Part shown: piece by piece, positions 35,363 to 46,739 of the stretch
How the letters are laid out: every line of letters starts with the position of its first letter
Position numbering within the stretch: the first letter of the stretch is position 1
NCBI GenBank assembly: GCA_028023455.1
Contig: JAQFVV010006221.1
Location: 6,307,011-6,371,010, forward strand
Length of the DNA: 64,000 nucleotides
Source: Epiperipatus broadwayi
Taxonomy: Eukaryota > Onychophora > Udeonychophora > Euonychophora > Peripatidae
Reading direction: 5' to 3'
Notes under the pieces: model-generated
The model's input: the letters and a program-made list of their open reading frames with translations, nothing else
Told to the model about the DNA's origin: nothing
Databases searched by the model: none
Program-made: the position numbers and the translations under genes

Positions 35363-36525
35363 AAAAAAATTATTAGAAAGATAAATTTGCTAAGTTTGAT
35401 TAAACTCTTTAATATCAATCTGTGGACATTTAAAATTATATATCAAATATTCAAATAGAATAAATTATTAATATTTTTTGCAGAGAAAATTGATTGATTG
35501 TTAATCTTATAAAACATTAATATGCATTTATTTAATATTTTATTTGTTTGTTGGAAGATCAAATGATGTTGCAGACAAAAAACAAATTCATTTGTTAAGA
35601 TAATTTATTTTTCTTATTATGTAATTTTTTTTCTCTTTCAAGATAATTTTATTTGACTTATAGGTGAATACAAAGAGAACAGCAAGAGTTAACTAGGTGA
35701 GGTTACAGGGTGATATATACAAAGAAGGAATGATCCAAAAGTCAGTAGAATACAAAATGATTGTTAGTGAAAAACTTAGTCAGTAGATGCAAGGTGAATA
35801 TTTTATTCATCTAGTCTATAATGAAATACCATTGTTAGTAAGCCCTGTTTTGGTGAGCTATGGTTGGAGGGTTTTATTAAATCTTAATAGTTATTTTCAT
35901 ATAAATTATTTAGGGATTGGATGGTCAGGTGCTGTTTAGGCCAGTTGTGAATTTCCTGGTTAATATGGCTAGGTATGGATCTGCCTCTCTCTTGTCTGTT
36001 TCTTGGATATTATGTAATTTTTTTTTGATTCACTTAGAAATCAATTCAGAAAACGTTTTGTTTTGAAACCACCCATTTTCTACATAGTCTAATTATTTAG
36101 GGTATAATTGCATTAATTAAGAGACATGAAAAAAAAAACTTTAAAATTTGTTAATATATTCAAATAAATGAAGTATTTCTCTTATTATTGTTATTATTTT
36201 TTAAAAACTTAGAAATTCCATTGTAATTAATGAATAAAATCAATGAACATTGAATAGTTCTGGTATTAGATTTATTATGATGGTAATCACTGGAGTTTCT
36301 GGACATGGAAGATAGATGTCACTAGCATCATTAAAATTAATGATATTAATGATATTGCTTTATAGTGATTGATTTGTTTTTTGATTTTAAAAAAAATGTA
36401 ATCATTATTTTTATTTAAAACACTGTGTTCTAATAATTGAATAATTGTTTGATATTGATTAAAACGTGTATTTTTATTTCTATAATAATAATAAAAAGAA
36501 AATATTCACACATGCATTCTTCTTT
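35363..36525. other. AT-rich DNA, no feature recognised
   Basis: Nothing supportable was seen. Confidence 0.4.
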
Positions 36526-36529
36526 TGTT

Positions 36530-36705
36530 TAAACACTAGTCTGAGGAATATTGGAGAAATAGCACTAGATAGGGATTTTATGTAAAAGCCTTTTTCCATT
36601 CGTTGATTATACTGAGTGGCACTACTGGATGGAGAGTTTGCCACTGTTTTAACAGCTTGTCTAAGCATAGGAAATGGAGATCATGTGACGAAACTCGTAC
36701 TTCTA
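36530..36705 (+). repeat. Family A fragment (copy A5)
   Basis: Contains AACACTAGTCTGAGGAATAT, CACTAGATAGGGATTTTATG, TGGATGGAGAGTTTGCCACT and the tail GAAATGGAGATCATGTGACG. Only the right arm and tail are present, so this is a 5'-truncated copy. Confidence 0.7.
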
Positions 36706-37232
36706 ATTTAGGCATGGTAAAAATAAATAATGGGTCATGTAAAATTTTTACCCAAAGAAGGGAGTCACATAATATGGTACTTAATATACATAATAGGATA
36801 CTTAATATACATAAAGAGAATAGTTTTTTATATGTATCAAATCTAATTTAGTACAAATGACAATATAATTGATAGCACAGTATATTGTTTTTAGATAATA
36901 GAATTGTTGTTTTTTTATTAATTAATTGCAATATATGTAAGAACCTTTTAAATTACAGCAATATAATATAATTTTTATTTTATTATTTGATAAACCACCA
37001 TTTCAGTAAATACCACAGCATACTATGATAAAAGGACATGTATTATTAATTATCAATTGGAAATGTTCAATAAGTGTAAGAGCTAAGTTTGTTTTCATTA
37101 AAATTTCTATCATAAAAATTGATTTTCATAAATTTTTGTATAATGTATACAAATATTTACTTCTTTTCTTCTGAAATATTGTAATTCTATTATAAGTGTT
37201 CTTATAGAAAAAATTTTTTTGTTTTGTTTTAA
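36706..37232. other. AT-rich DNA, no feature recognised
   Basis: The sequence CTTAATATACATAATAGGATA is partly duplicated near 36780-36810. Nothing else was seen. Confidence 0.4.
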
Positions 37233-37367
37233 ACTTTCAGTATATAGTTGTTGTTTTTTTTCATGTGTCAAAGTATCAGCCGGGAAGCAAACCTGGGACA
37301 ACTGCTTGTAAGGCAGCTGCGCTAACCACTCGTCCACCAATACTTGACGACTTTCAGTATATAGTTG
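37233..37367 (-). repeat. Family C tRNA-like mini-SINE (best copy) with 18-bp target duplication
   Basis: The exact repeat ACTTTCAGTATATAGTTG lies at 37233-37250 and 37350-37367. Read on the minus strand the 99-base element starts TCAAGTATTGGTGGACGAGT, has GGTTAGCGCAGCTGC, loop CTTACAA, GCAGTTGTCCCAGG, then TTTGCTTCCCGGCTGATAC, and ends TTTGACACATG plus an A run. CTGC and GCAG pair around the 7-base loop, which puts TAC at anticodon positions 34-36 (valine, UAC). A T-arm and an acceptor-like outer stem are also visible. Confidence 0.9.
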
Positions 37368-37446
37368 AGCATGCTTTTGGTCTAGTTGGTCAAATTCATA
37401 GCACTCAAACTCAGCGGTTAAAGTTTATACTGTGTTTATAATATGA

Positions 37447-37690
37447 ATGTATCAGGCGTTATGCAAATTTATAAATTTATATGATCCACTTTTTGAACAA
37501 AGCAACTCAAGTCTTTTTTGTAATTGCATGGAGTCATTAGTGATGTACCACATCTGTTTGATCTTTCTCTTTCGATCATCATCGCATTCAACATACACTA
37601 TGTTAACATTTTGCAAGTTGAAACTTTGGCCAAAGTTTATTTCATGCTTGAGGAACACTGAGTTAACACTAGGATATTGCTAAATATTAA
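37447..37690 (-). pseudogene. Penelope-like element, C-terminal tail of the GIY-YIG domain
   Basis: The minus-strand frame reads SVFLKHEINFGQSFNLQNVN, then IVYVECDDDRKRKIKQMWYI. Penelope endonuclease domains end with a similar S.L..H....GH.F....V.IL..E....KR...E...I pattern. The GIY-YIG core itself is not present here. It is the same region as the tail of the remnant at 62.3 kb, but the two are too diverged to be recent duplicates. Confidence 0.55.
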
Positions 37691-38095
37691 AAATGGAACA
37701 GACAATTTATAATTTGTTATATGATTATTATAAAGATATATATATATTAAACAACAAATTAATTGTTTAAATTCCAGCTAATCTAATAATTTATGGAGTT
37801 AAAAAAAAGTCTGTAAGACAATAAATAACCGAAAAATGTTAGATCAAATGAGTTGGTAAACTATTTGATTAACTGAATTCAAGCAATTAATTTGTTTAAT
37901 TAATTTATTTATTATAAAATCAGCATAATGGAAAGTTTGTAAGCTATACCATAAGGATATTTAAATATCATGTATTTGAACAAACATGCTGCTTTATTTA
38001 AAAATTATATATTGCTCTGTTGTTAGAAGTTTTGCTTTTTAAAAAGCTAATAAATGTCTTTGCTCAATCCATTTTTCTTTTTTACTGTTTTGTAG
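37691..38095. other. AT-rich DNA ending in a polypyrimidine tract and splice acceptor
   Basis: The last 30 bases (TTTTTCTTTTTTACTGTTTT then GTAG) form the acceptor of the first ADAM exon. Nothing else was seen. Confidence 0.5.
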
Positions 38096-38178
38096 GATTT
38101 GGAGAATTGTTATTACCAAGGCTCAATTAAAGATTACCCAGAATCCTCCGTGGCTGTCAGCACATGTCAGGGAATGAG
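38096..38178 (+). CDS. ADAM-family metalloprotease, prodomain exon (83 bp)
   Basis: The exon is bounded by a pyrimidine-rich acceptor ending TTTTGTAG at 38095 and a donor GTATCC at 38179. It reads DLENCYYQGSIKDYPESS then VAVSTCQGM plus two bases of a split codon. ADAM prodomains contain a CYYQG.(I/V)...DSS..LSTC.GL segment at this place, about two thirds of the way through the prodomain, so the match is specific. ADAM proteins are membrane-anchored or secreted metalloproteases or adhesion proteins; the prodomain keeps the protease inactive and is cleaved off in the secretory pathway. The phase fits the exon at 59098. Composition is clearly richer in G+C than the flanking intron. Which ADAM subgroup it belongs to cannot be told; the wording near STC...GVI recalls the ADAM11/22/23 type only loosely. 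Confidence 0.85.
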
Positions 38179-38679
38179 GTATCCATAATATAGCGAGCTA
38201 GCTTTACAGTAGCAACTTATAAATTATTGTTTGTGGTTTTCTGCTAGGATTTAACAAACCATTTATTTTTACAAAGTTGTGATCGTTTATTATTAATGAA
38301 AACATTTATTTAAAGCAAGTAAATATTTTAATATGTACATACATATTATAAATCACACACACATATATACATTGGGAAAATGGAAATGCATGTATTCTCT
38401 ATATTAGAATTTTTTGCATATTATAAAAAAAAAAAAGACTTTTTTTTTTAAGAATAAAATAAAATTTTTAAAACCTTAAATGACAAACAATTATTCCAAA
38501 AGGCAGCATAAGAAATTGATAATATGCTAAGATTTATGAAAAAAGGTTTATTGATTTCAGAATCTCTTGGCAAAACTCTTGATCATCCCTATTGCATGAT
38601 ACTCCATAATAAATGCATCTAGTCATGCAGAAAAAGTAATTTAGAATGTATAATTATGGAGTCATTTTTTATATTTTTA

Positions 38680-39035
38680 TATGATCACTATTTCCTATAC
38701 TTATAAAAGCTGTTAAAATAGTACTAAACTCTCCATACAGTAATGTCACCCAATACATGCCTTAGTCAACAATGGATGCAAGAAGGTTTGTGCATAAAAT
38801 CTCTATCTAATGCTTACTTATTCACTAGTTTCTAGCATGTGGTTTCCCCTGGATCTGAGAGCATTGCACATAGATCCAAAGCTCCTCACTAATGAAAATA
38901 ACAAACTAGAAACTAGTCTAGAGATATTGGATGAGTAGACACTAGATAGGGATTTTATGCACAAACCTTCTAGCATCCATTCATAACTAAGGCTTGCATT
39001 GTGTGGCATTACTGTACGGAGAATCTGCTACTGAG
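38680..39035 (-). repeat. Family A hairpin retroposon (copy A6)
   Basis: The left arm (about 38683-38835) and right arm (about 38878-39030) are diverged reverse complements. Blocks include ACTCTCCATACAGTAATGTC against CATTACTGTACGGAGAAT, and ATGGATGCAAGAAGGTTTGT against ACAAACCTTCTAGCATCCAT. The tail-like TATGATCACTATTTCC at the left puts it on the minus strand. No clear target duplication. The open frame at 38818-39009 lies inside and is not a gene. Confidence 0.8.
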
Positions 39036-39479
39036 ATATTTTTGGTTAAGTAAACAAAACAAATGAATTGTATGATTTATATAGTGAAGCTTTTCAATAA
39101 GTTATTAATGAAAATTTCTTTTTAAATGTTTTGTGATTGATATGCTTTGGTGCGAACTATTAAAATATTTGCAACAAAGAATAAATCTCATTCTGCATTA
39201 TTCGTCATTACATAGTATCATATGTAATATGAATGTACTTGTTCTATTAAAAAAAAAAACCAAGGTGACTTAATTATATAGATCTCTTTTTACATTAATC
39301 TCAAATTATGCTTCAGAAGGGGAATTTTTATTCTACAGTAAGATCTGCTCTAATGAAGGCTTCTAGGGTGAGTAACTAATATAATGAGCACATTTTTACT
39401 AAGTTAAAATTATATAATAAATGCAAAAACATACAATAAGCATTAGAATGGCAGCCAGCTTTGTCATGAAAATCTGAAT

Positions 39480-40080
39480 TATTAATTTAGTTTATATTAC
39501 TTTTTCTATCCTTAGTGATAAAAATGTTATAAGGTACACATTTAAAAAAAATATTCTCCTAGATGCATATATTATAATAATTTCAGCCATGAGACAAAAG
39601 GTGAAATTGAAATCTGATTTATGGTAATATAAAAAAAATCTAAATGAAGGTTCAGTGAATTGGATGCTTTAATTTAGTGATCAATTTAGTTCATATAACT
39701 CTATTTTTAACGCTAAAAGTATTACATATTCTTGTTAAAATTATTCATATAGATGTGTATCCATTACGACAGTATAATAATTTCAGTCATAAAACCTAAA
39801 TTTGAAATCTGATTAATATTGATATCAAAAAATTAAAATGAAATTCATAATAAAAGTTTAATGATAAGTAGTGGAATATAAGTGCTTTAAAATTTAGCAT
39901 AATCAATTTCATTTTCTTGCCTCTTTCTAGTTTAGCAGTAAAAAATATGGTCCATATTTTTGGTTAAAAGTATTTTCCTAAATGCATACAATGTAATAAT
40001 TTTAACCATTGTTATAAAAGCCAACTTTGAAACCTGTTTTATGTTGATAATAGAAAAAAAGAAATCAGAATGAAAAGTCA
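39480..40080. repeat. Three diverged tandem units of the satellite-like repeat also found at 19.3 kb
   Basis: Unit cores lie near 39560, 39770 and 39980: each has TAGATGCATAT or AAATGCATACA, then TATAATAATTTCAG or AATAATTTTAACCAT, then GAAATCTGATTAAT-like sequence. Spacing is about 210 bases. Confidence 0.6.
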
Positions 40081-40119
40081 GAGTGACTTAAAGCCAACAT
40101 GACAATAATATTGGCATCA

Positions 40120-40462
40120 ATAAGGATTTGGGCATTCCATCATTAGATTTTCAATGGTATGGATGGCTGAAAAGATGGAGATGGAGTATATTGAAGCTTT
40201 TGGGCATTCCATCATTAGATTTTCAATGGTATGGATGGATGAAAAGATGGAGGTGGAGTATATTGAAGCTTATCCCTTCAAGTTCCAAGATTTGTCATCT
40301 TAATATAAACCAAGCACTGATTATATATGTGTGTGGGAGATAATGATCTAGCCCAATTGATGAATGCTGATTCAGTACAAAATAAGTATATTGGGGATCA
40401 TGTATATTGGTTGTATAGAGTGGATAGTTGAAGAGAGGTTGAAAGTCTATATTCACATCTAA
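40120..40462 (+). repeat. Family B SINE-related copy (B6)
   Basis: After the 72-bp duplication come CATCTTAATATAAACCAAGC, ACTGATTATATATGTGTGTG, GATGAATGCTGATTCAGTAC and GGTTGTATAGAGTGGATAGT. These are the reverse complement of blocks in B1-B4, ending TTGAAAGTCT just before the expected B box. The tail after the B box is missing. Confidence 0.65.
40129..40272. repeat. 72-bp tandem duplication within a family B copy
   Basis: The unit at 40129-40200 (TGGGCATTCCATCATTAGAT and on to ATTGAAGCTT) is repeated at 40201-40272 with only a few differences. The unit is the mid-element of family B (compare ATCATCAGATTTTCAATTGG in B3). The open frame at 40128-40343 is a product of this duplication. Confidence 0.85.
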
Positions 40463-40469
40463 TAATAAT

Positions 40470-42440
40470 AATATATATATATATGTTCTAACTCTTTAAT
40501 CTTTTAATTTAGTTTATTTATTTTATTTCTAACCCAATATATTTATTAGTTTATTTGCACTTGTGACACTAATTTTTCTGGTTGTTGTTAAGGCAACCAA
40601 AATAAAGCAACATATCCATTAATTTTCCAATATGATCTAAAATACCTTTCATATCATACAATTGTACATTCAATTCTCTTAAGCCATGCCACGATTGTAA
40701 TAACAACACTAATTGATCACTTATTAATTTAAAGAATAATTATAATAATATTAATCTCAGGGTTCTTTGTTTCATGTAAGGAAATGCTCGGCAGTATTGT
40801 GTTGTCGCATATGACTGGCATTCTGGTCGGCTATAGGAAGCATTTATTTTACTTAAATTCAATGTGTCTTCATCTCTCATATCAACTGCTATATTATTTA
40901 AAGAGATGATAATTCTATTCAATAATGACGTATAATTTTGAATAACACAGCCCTTTTTTTTTTTTTTTTCAGAATCTCAGTCAGAATAATAAAAAGACAA
41001 GGGTGCTTTTTGTGTCCTTCCATCATCCATGACAACACAATAATATAACTAAGATTTATTACTTAGACAATTTAACTAAATGGGAATGGAATAATGTGCA
41101 ACCAAAGTTAATGGTTTGGGAATAAATTCATTTTTATTTTTATTTTTATACAAAGGTGAATGTTTAGTCTTAAGTTTTCAACTCCATAAATAATTATCAT
41201 TAAACTAAAATATAATGACATATTCCGATCTGCTTAACTTTATTTATCTGGTATATTAAGTTTTTAAGAATTTGGAATGATTTGGGACTCAAGAAAAGGT
41301 TTTGCAAATATTGTGCAAACACTTATATTTAGCATATAAAAACAAAAAAAATGAATCTACAACAAATTTTAACAAGACTATAATTTATTATTATCACAAA
41401 AAAAAATATATGAACATTTATTCAATAATCCCATAGTAATACAAAAATATAAAATATAACTGACATTAATCTGTATACTCTTTTGGTTATGGACTAGAGG
41501 TTACTACTTCTCCTGTATGCAATCATATGGATTGACTAACTAAAGTACATTTCATTACCAATACATTGTTTATTACATTTTGGTAACCTTGTAGAAGCTT
41601 TTATTCACAATTATTGACTAACTATTTTTTTTTTTTTTTTTTTAATGATTAATCCCATCATATGCAATACGCAAAATATTAAATTTATTTCTAATACATT
41701 TACTTTATTTATGGTCTTTAATGGGATAACCTATTCTAATTATAGGCCAGTTATCATAAGTTACACTTACCCTCTTACATTTAACTTAATGCTAACTTAA
41801 GTTATGATATAAATTTTATTCATACGTATAATTTTTAAATATGAGTATTATTTAATTACTAACCAGAATTAAATATTGCATTTGAATATTCCTTCAGTAA
41901 ATAAGCGTTTTAAAACTACGCAATTTTAATTACTTTCTCCATTGATTTACTTGTCAAATACTAGCAATATTTAGCAGCACAATACAGATATCGACCCTAG
42001 TTACTAACGCACTATTTATACTAAAGTGGATCTTGAGGAACTAACACCTCCAATATAACCTTTATCTTGCCCGAACTTTCAAAATTAAGCACAATAATCA
42101 ACACCTTCCATGGTGGAGCTATCTTTATTTTCACATGAGGAATATGGAATAACCACGAAGGTCTGTAAAGTAATCTACTACATTAAAATATTTTGGTGGT
42201 TTCTTGCCTCTTACTTGGGCATACAACGAACACACACCAAATACAATCCTCTCCTGGGATTTAAACGAATGAAGCATACTAAATGTTAGATAAATTCTTG
42301 ATCGTCCTATCTATGAGAATCGATCACTTGGGCTATAAACATACCCGAACATTATATTTAAAATCTTCCTCTCATGGAAAACAAAGCTTTTGGGGAGATC
42401 ATTTTTCATCCCACAAAATAAATACATTATAATTATTACC
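40470..42440. other. Intronic AT-rich DNA with T runs
   Basis: A (TA)n tract near 40470, T runs at about 40953-40971 and 41624-41643. The short open frame at 40740-40922 (-) shows no resemblance to known families. Confidence 0.4.
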
Positions 42441-42790
42441 TATGCGAATATTAAGCATATACCAATGCTATATCTGGGCAGGATAAGTAAATACACTGAT
42501 TATAATAAACTTATGTTACCGGGTATACTTTGATCAACATCTGAAATCAATGGACATCATAGAATAAAAGTATAATAATTTTAATTTTAATAAAGGAACA
42601 TTCAAAATAGTTGGTTATGCGAATATTAAGCATATACCAATGCTATATCTGGGCAGGATAAGTAAATACACTGATTATAATAAACTTATGTTACCGGGTA
42701 TACTTTGATCAACATCTGAAATCAATGGACATCATAGAATAAAAGTATAATAATTTTAATTTTAATAAAGGAACATTCAAAATAGTTGGT
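42441..42790. repeat. Identical tandem duplication of 175 bp
   Basis: The 175 bases at 42441-42615, starting TATGCGAATATTAAGCATAT and ending AACATTCAAAATAGTTGGT, recur without any visible difference at 42616-42790. No coding content. It is either a very recent duplication or an assembly artefact. Confidence 0.95.
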
Positions 42791-45375
42791 AGCATACTAT
42801 CTTAAACTAAATAAAGTGGATGTGTTATTTAAGAATAATTAGGAATAAATTCCTCAATTAATACAGTATAAATTCGTTTCAAAACTTTAACAAGAAATAT
42901 TTTGTTATAGCATTTTTTTTTTTTTTTAGTTACTTCTGATAATTTTCAATATTTATTTCACCCCTTAAATATCTAAATATTTTTCTTTTACGTATCTAAC
43001 ATACAAAATTTCTACCTACAATTGTATGTAATAATTAAAACATATTTTATAGATTTTTTTTTTTTCGTGTTAAATATCAACTTAACCTATAATAATTATA
43101 TTAAAACATACCTTTGTCATTACAAGGCTATTAAATATCACTTGACCATACAGACTTTAATCTATGTGATATAAAAAAAAATACATATCATTTATAACTT
43201 AGTTTTAAACAATCATTAATTAACAAGTGCATACTCTCTCATTAGAAAATGTTTTTCTGTTGAGCAATTGGTCCAGGTGAAGAGCTTTATCCAGTCGTAT
43301 TTCACGAAGCAAGTTTAAAAACAATAAACGCATGGTATTATTTCCTTTAAATAAAAGTTTTCTCTTATTTTATGCGTTTAATAAATTAGGTAAAGAAACA
43401 TATAGCAGAATTGAAGATTAATTCTTACTTGAATTAAACTACTACAATTTTGGGATCCAAGAAAAAAAATAGACTTCTAACATAGACGAATATTTGACTA
43501 TAGACGATAAACATACACAATATTTTTTTTTTTATTGACAATACGTATACTTATTAGCTAGCTTACTTATGGACGAAAATGCGCAATTTTCCGAGAGATT
43601 ATTATGATAATAACTGCAGTCAATTTACGTGTACATGAAGTTTTAATAATTCCAACTGATGTATAATATAATATATCATTTATTTTTATCATTAAGTCAC
43701 TAAGATATTTGGTTTTGTTCATACTTTAGGAATTATAAATTTTTTTTAATGGTAACTTCTCCGTAAGAATGCCCCTATATAACTTTTCCTATATTTACTC
43801 TGAGAAAGTTTATATTTTTTTTTATATATTTTTTTTTTTTTAAAAAATATACAGGTGCATAATTTAATCTTATTTATCATTATTATTATTTCCAGACAAT
43901 TCTTGGTGAATAAAACATATTTTAACGTATGTAACTACATTACTTGTAAAGGCAGACAATATTGAGAAAGAGCGCGAAAATGTTTCTAGTTGATTTTCCT
44001 TGGTTTCAAAATATTTCTTTCAATTATTTTTTTTTTTTTTCTTTCTATACCAAGAAAATATCAATAAATGACATAAAGTTAATAAATAATTATTTCTCAC
44101 TTGGAAATCATTTTTCTTCCTTAATTTAGATATAATAGAATTTTTCGTGACTCTTTTAGTTAATTCTGTCATTTTTTGAACTTTAGCGCGAGACAATAAA
44201 TTTTTAAGTATAAAAGGTCTTTAAATAGGTAGATGGCAAAGAAAATCAGGATATCTTATCAAAAAATTTTAGCCACACATTATATTATTAAAATTTTACT
44301 TTGATTACATTTATTTCTGCAAAATAAAATGAAAAAATTGAGTTACCAAATTTCAGCACTGTTCCTTCCTTGAAAACTAAAAGCAGACTATTTTTTTTTT
44401 TTTTTTTTTTTACTTTAGCGACCTCTTCCAGAAAAATAATCATTTGATTATAACATAAACAAAAGAAAGGAAAAACTTATTACAATCATATAGTTTTCAG
44501 TATTATCTACCTGGATTACAAAGTAATTTGACAATATAAAAAAAAATAATAAATACATTAAATTAACAATCAGTGATGTATAATTCTTTAAACATTATAT
44601 ATATATTTTTTTTTTTTTACAAAAAGAAATTACCAGAAGTTATTGTGCTTTATGATAAGACACTCATCCACTCCCCCCTCTACCCATCCAATATCAATTA
44701 CTGTTTAGCTTTTATACCATATTAATTTGCTCTAATTATTAATATCTCAATTAAATTATTCATGTTCTCTCTTTAAAAATGACATTGAGTTATTAAATCT
44801 ATTAGTTATTCACCCAAAACATGCCAAAGTGAGTGAATAGCATACTTTATTAATCAATTATTGCTATTGTTATTTTATCTTTTTATTTCTTTAAAGAATA
44901 GCATTGTTTTCCTGCAGAAATAATGCCAAGTAAACCAAGTGTCAATAACACTAGGTTACAATATATATATATATATATATATACTTGTATTCAAACATTA
45001 CAGAATGAAAGTGGTGGATCCAAGTAGGAGTCCAGAAATATAGCTACATTGCTAATGTTAAAGTGTTACAACAAGCATCATGTGCATAAATATTTTTAAA
45101 GTTTTTAATTTTTCAATAAAGTGGCAGACATCTTTGTAAGTGGCAGACATCTTTGTCTCTATTTTCAGAGTTTACTTGTCTACTTCTTCTATGATTTATT
45201 ATTTTATCTTAAGTTGTTGTTTTTTTTTTAATTATTAGACACAGTTGTAATTTTAATCATGAAACAGAGAAATGGATTCAGAAAAGTGATTATCATTGAA
45301 GTTAAAAAAAAGAAATTATTTTAAAAGTAGTAAAATGATTAGCAGTTTACATTGTGATTATTTTACAAATACTAT
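42791..45375. other. Intronic DNA dense in T homopolymers
   Basis: T runs of about 10-20 occur near 42911, 43053, 43523, 43828, 44027, 44391 and 44608 with few matching A runs. A (TA)n tract covers about 44960-44983. GTGGCAGACATCTTTGT is present twice in tandem at about 45120-45157. No gene was seen. Confidence 0.5.
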
Positions 45376-45384
45376 TAAAAAAAA

Positions 45385-46120
45385 TTACAGCGAGCCAAAA
45401 GAATCTCTATATTGAGCAATTCATATTATAATATCATGGAGTAAATGGAAACCCTTCTGCTAATGTGGATTAATGAAAAGCAAATAGCAGTAGATATCTT
45501 CAGTGAAAAAATTCTTTTGTGAAAAGGTCAAGCAATTGTTTGAGAAATGAGTTTATTAACAGCAAAAGATGATTCATTGGATTCAAAAAAAGAACTGGAC
45601 TGCATAGCATTATAAGACTGATTTTATAGACAGTACTTCTTCTGAATACTATCTTGAGAAATTTCAAAAAAATAATCAAGATCTTCCATAAAAAAATGTT
45701 CAATTGTAATGAAACTGGAATTTTCTGGGAAAGAATGTCATATGCCAGTATTTTAGGGGAGTGTAAAATCCAACCCTTGTTCATGTACTATTTAGAAAAT
45801 CCTAGAGGGTTTTTTTTTTTTAATCTTGGAGAAATACTATCTTTGAGTTTTGTTGCATTCTAATACATGATTTGGTTTATCAGGAATGCTTTCATTGACT
45901 GAATTACTGGAGCATTTGACCAATATGTCTGTGAGTATCTTAGAGAGAATCACATTGGAAATTTTTTTGATTTTGGGTAATGTTCAGGTTCACCATTACC
46001 AGATGAATTCCACTTCAATACTTCTTGAACTTATCAGAAGATGATTGCTAATTTAAAACAATTATACATTATGGAGCTGTTTAGGAAAATGTTTTAAGGT
46101 CAGTTCTTCCACTGAAATGA
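45385..46120 (+). pseudogene. Tigger/jerky-like DDE transposase pseudogene
   Basis: Shifting between + frames, the sequence reads EPKESLYIEQFIL then GVNGNPSANVD (CENP-B-type DNA-binding region). Next come INSKR, a stop, FIGFKKRTGLHSI and, after a gap, ILRNFKKIIKIFHKK followed by MFNCNETGIFWERMSY. That last motif matches the (F/Y)N.DETGLFW..MP signature that carries the first catalytic aspartate; here it is N. Then IQPLFMYYLENPRGF (compare LKPL.IYHSENPRA) and, near 45960, LEIFLILGNVQVHH, where ILDNAPGH with the second aspartate is expected and G replaces it. Stops and frameshifts are frequent. The family encodes cut-and-paste transposases that insert at TA. The copy cannot be active. No terminal repeats were identified. 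Confidence 0.75.
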
Positions 46121-46239
46121 CTCTGGAAATGTCATTTGAAAGGCACTTCAGAGTGAAGATAATTCTAGCCTGATACTGCAACTCCAAGTAAATTATTATT
46201 ACTTCCCACATCTATGCAATTTTTTATTAAAGTTAGATT

Positions 46240-46738
46240 AATTAAGTGGGATTTGAACCCAGATTTTCAAGCTCCCCATAGTCATTCACTCCATCCATTA
46301 TAACGGATACACATGATCACATACATGTGAAAAAGATAAATGATATCCAATATATGTATTTCATGCTGAACCAGCACTCTTCAGTTGATCTAGATCATCA
46401 TCTCCCACACATATGTATGTGATCAGGCTCAATTTATATTAAGATAGCAAAACTGTACACTTTAATGGACAGGCTTCAACTCTCTCCACTCCCCTAACTA
46501 ACTCTTAAGCCATCTGTAGCACTGAAAATATGATGATGAAATTCTCAAAGCTCTTGATGATGCCTGTCCATTAAAGTGTGTAAATTTGCTATCTTAATAT
46601 AATGGAGCACTGGTTATGCATGAAATACATATACTGGAGGTCATTTTCACATGTATGTGATCATGGGTATCGGTTATATTGTACGGAGTGGATGATTGTG
46701 GAAGCTTGAAAGTCTGGGTTTAAATCCCTTTAATTACA
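46240..46738. repeat. Family B SINE pair in head-out, snap-back arrangement (copy B7)
   Basis: The left end GTGGGATTTGAACCCAGATT with TTCAAGCTCCC is mirrored at the right end by GGAAGCTTGAAAGTCTGGGT and TTAAATCCC. Both ends are B-box-like. Arms of about 230 bases converge on a short centre near 46510-46555 (CTGAAAATATGATGATGAAA). Inner blocks AAACTGTACACTTTAATGGA and CAGGCTTCAA pair with CCATTAAAGTGTGTAAATTT. This is the most complete snap-back copy of the family in the window. Confidence 0.82.
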
Positions 46739-46739
46739 T

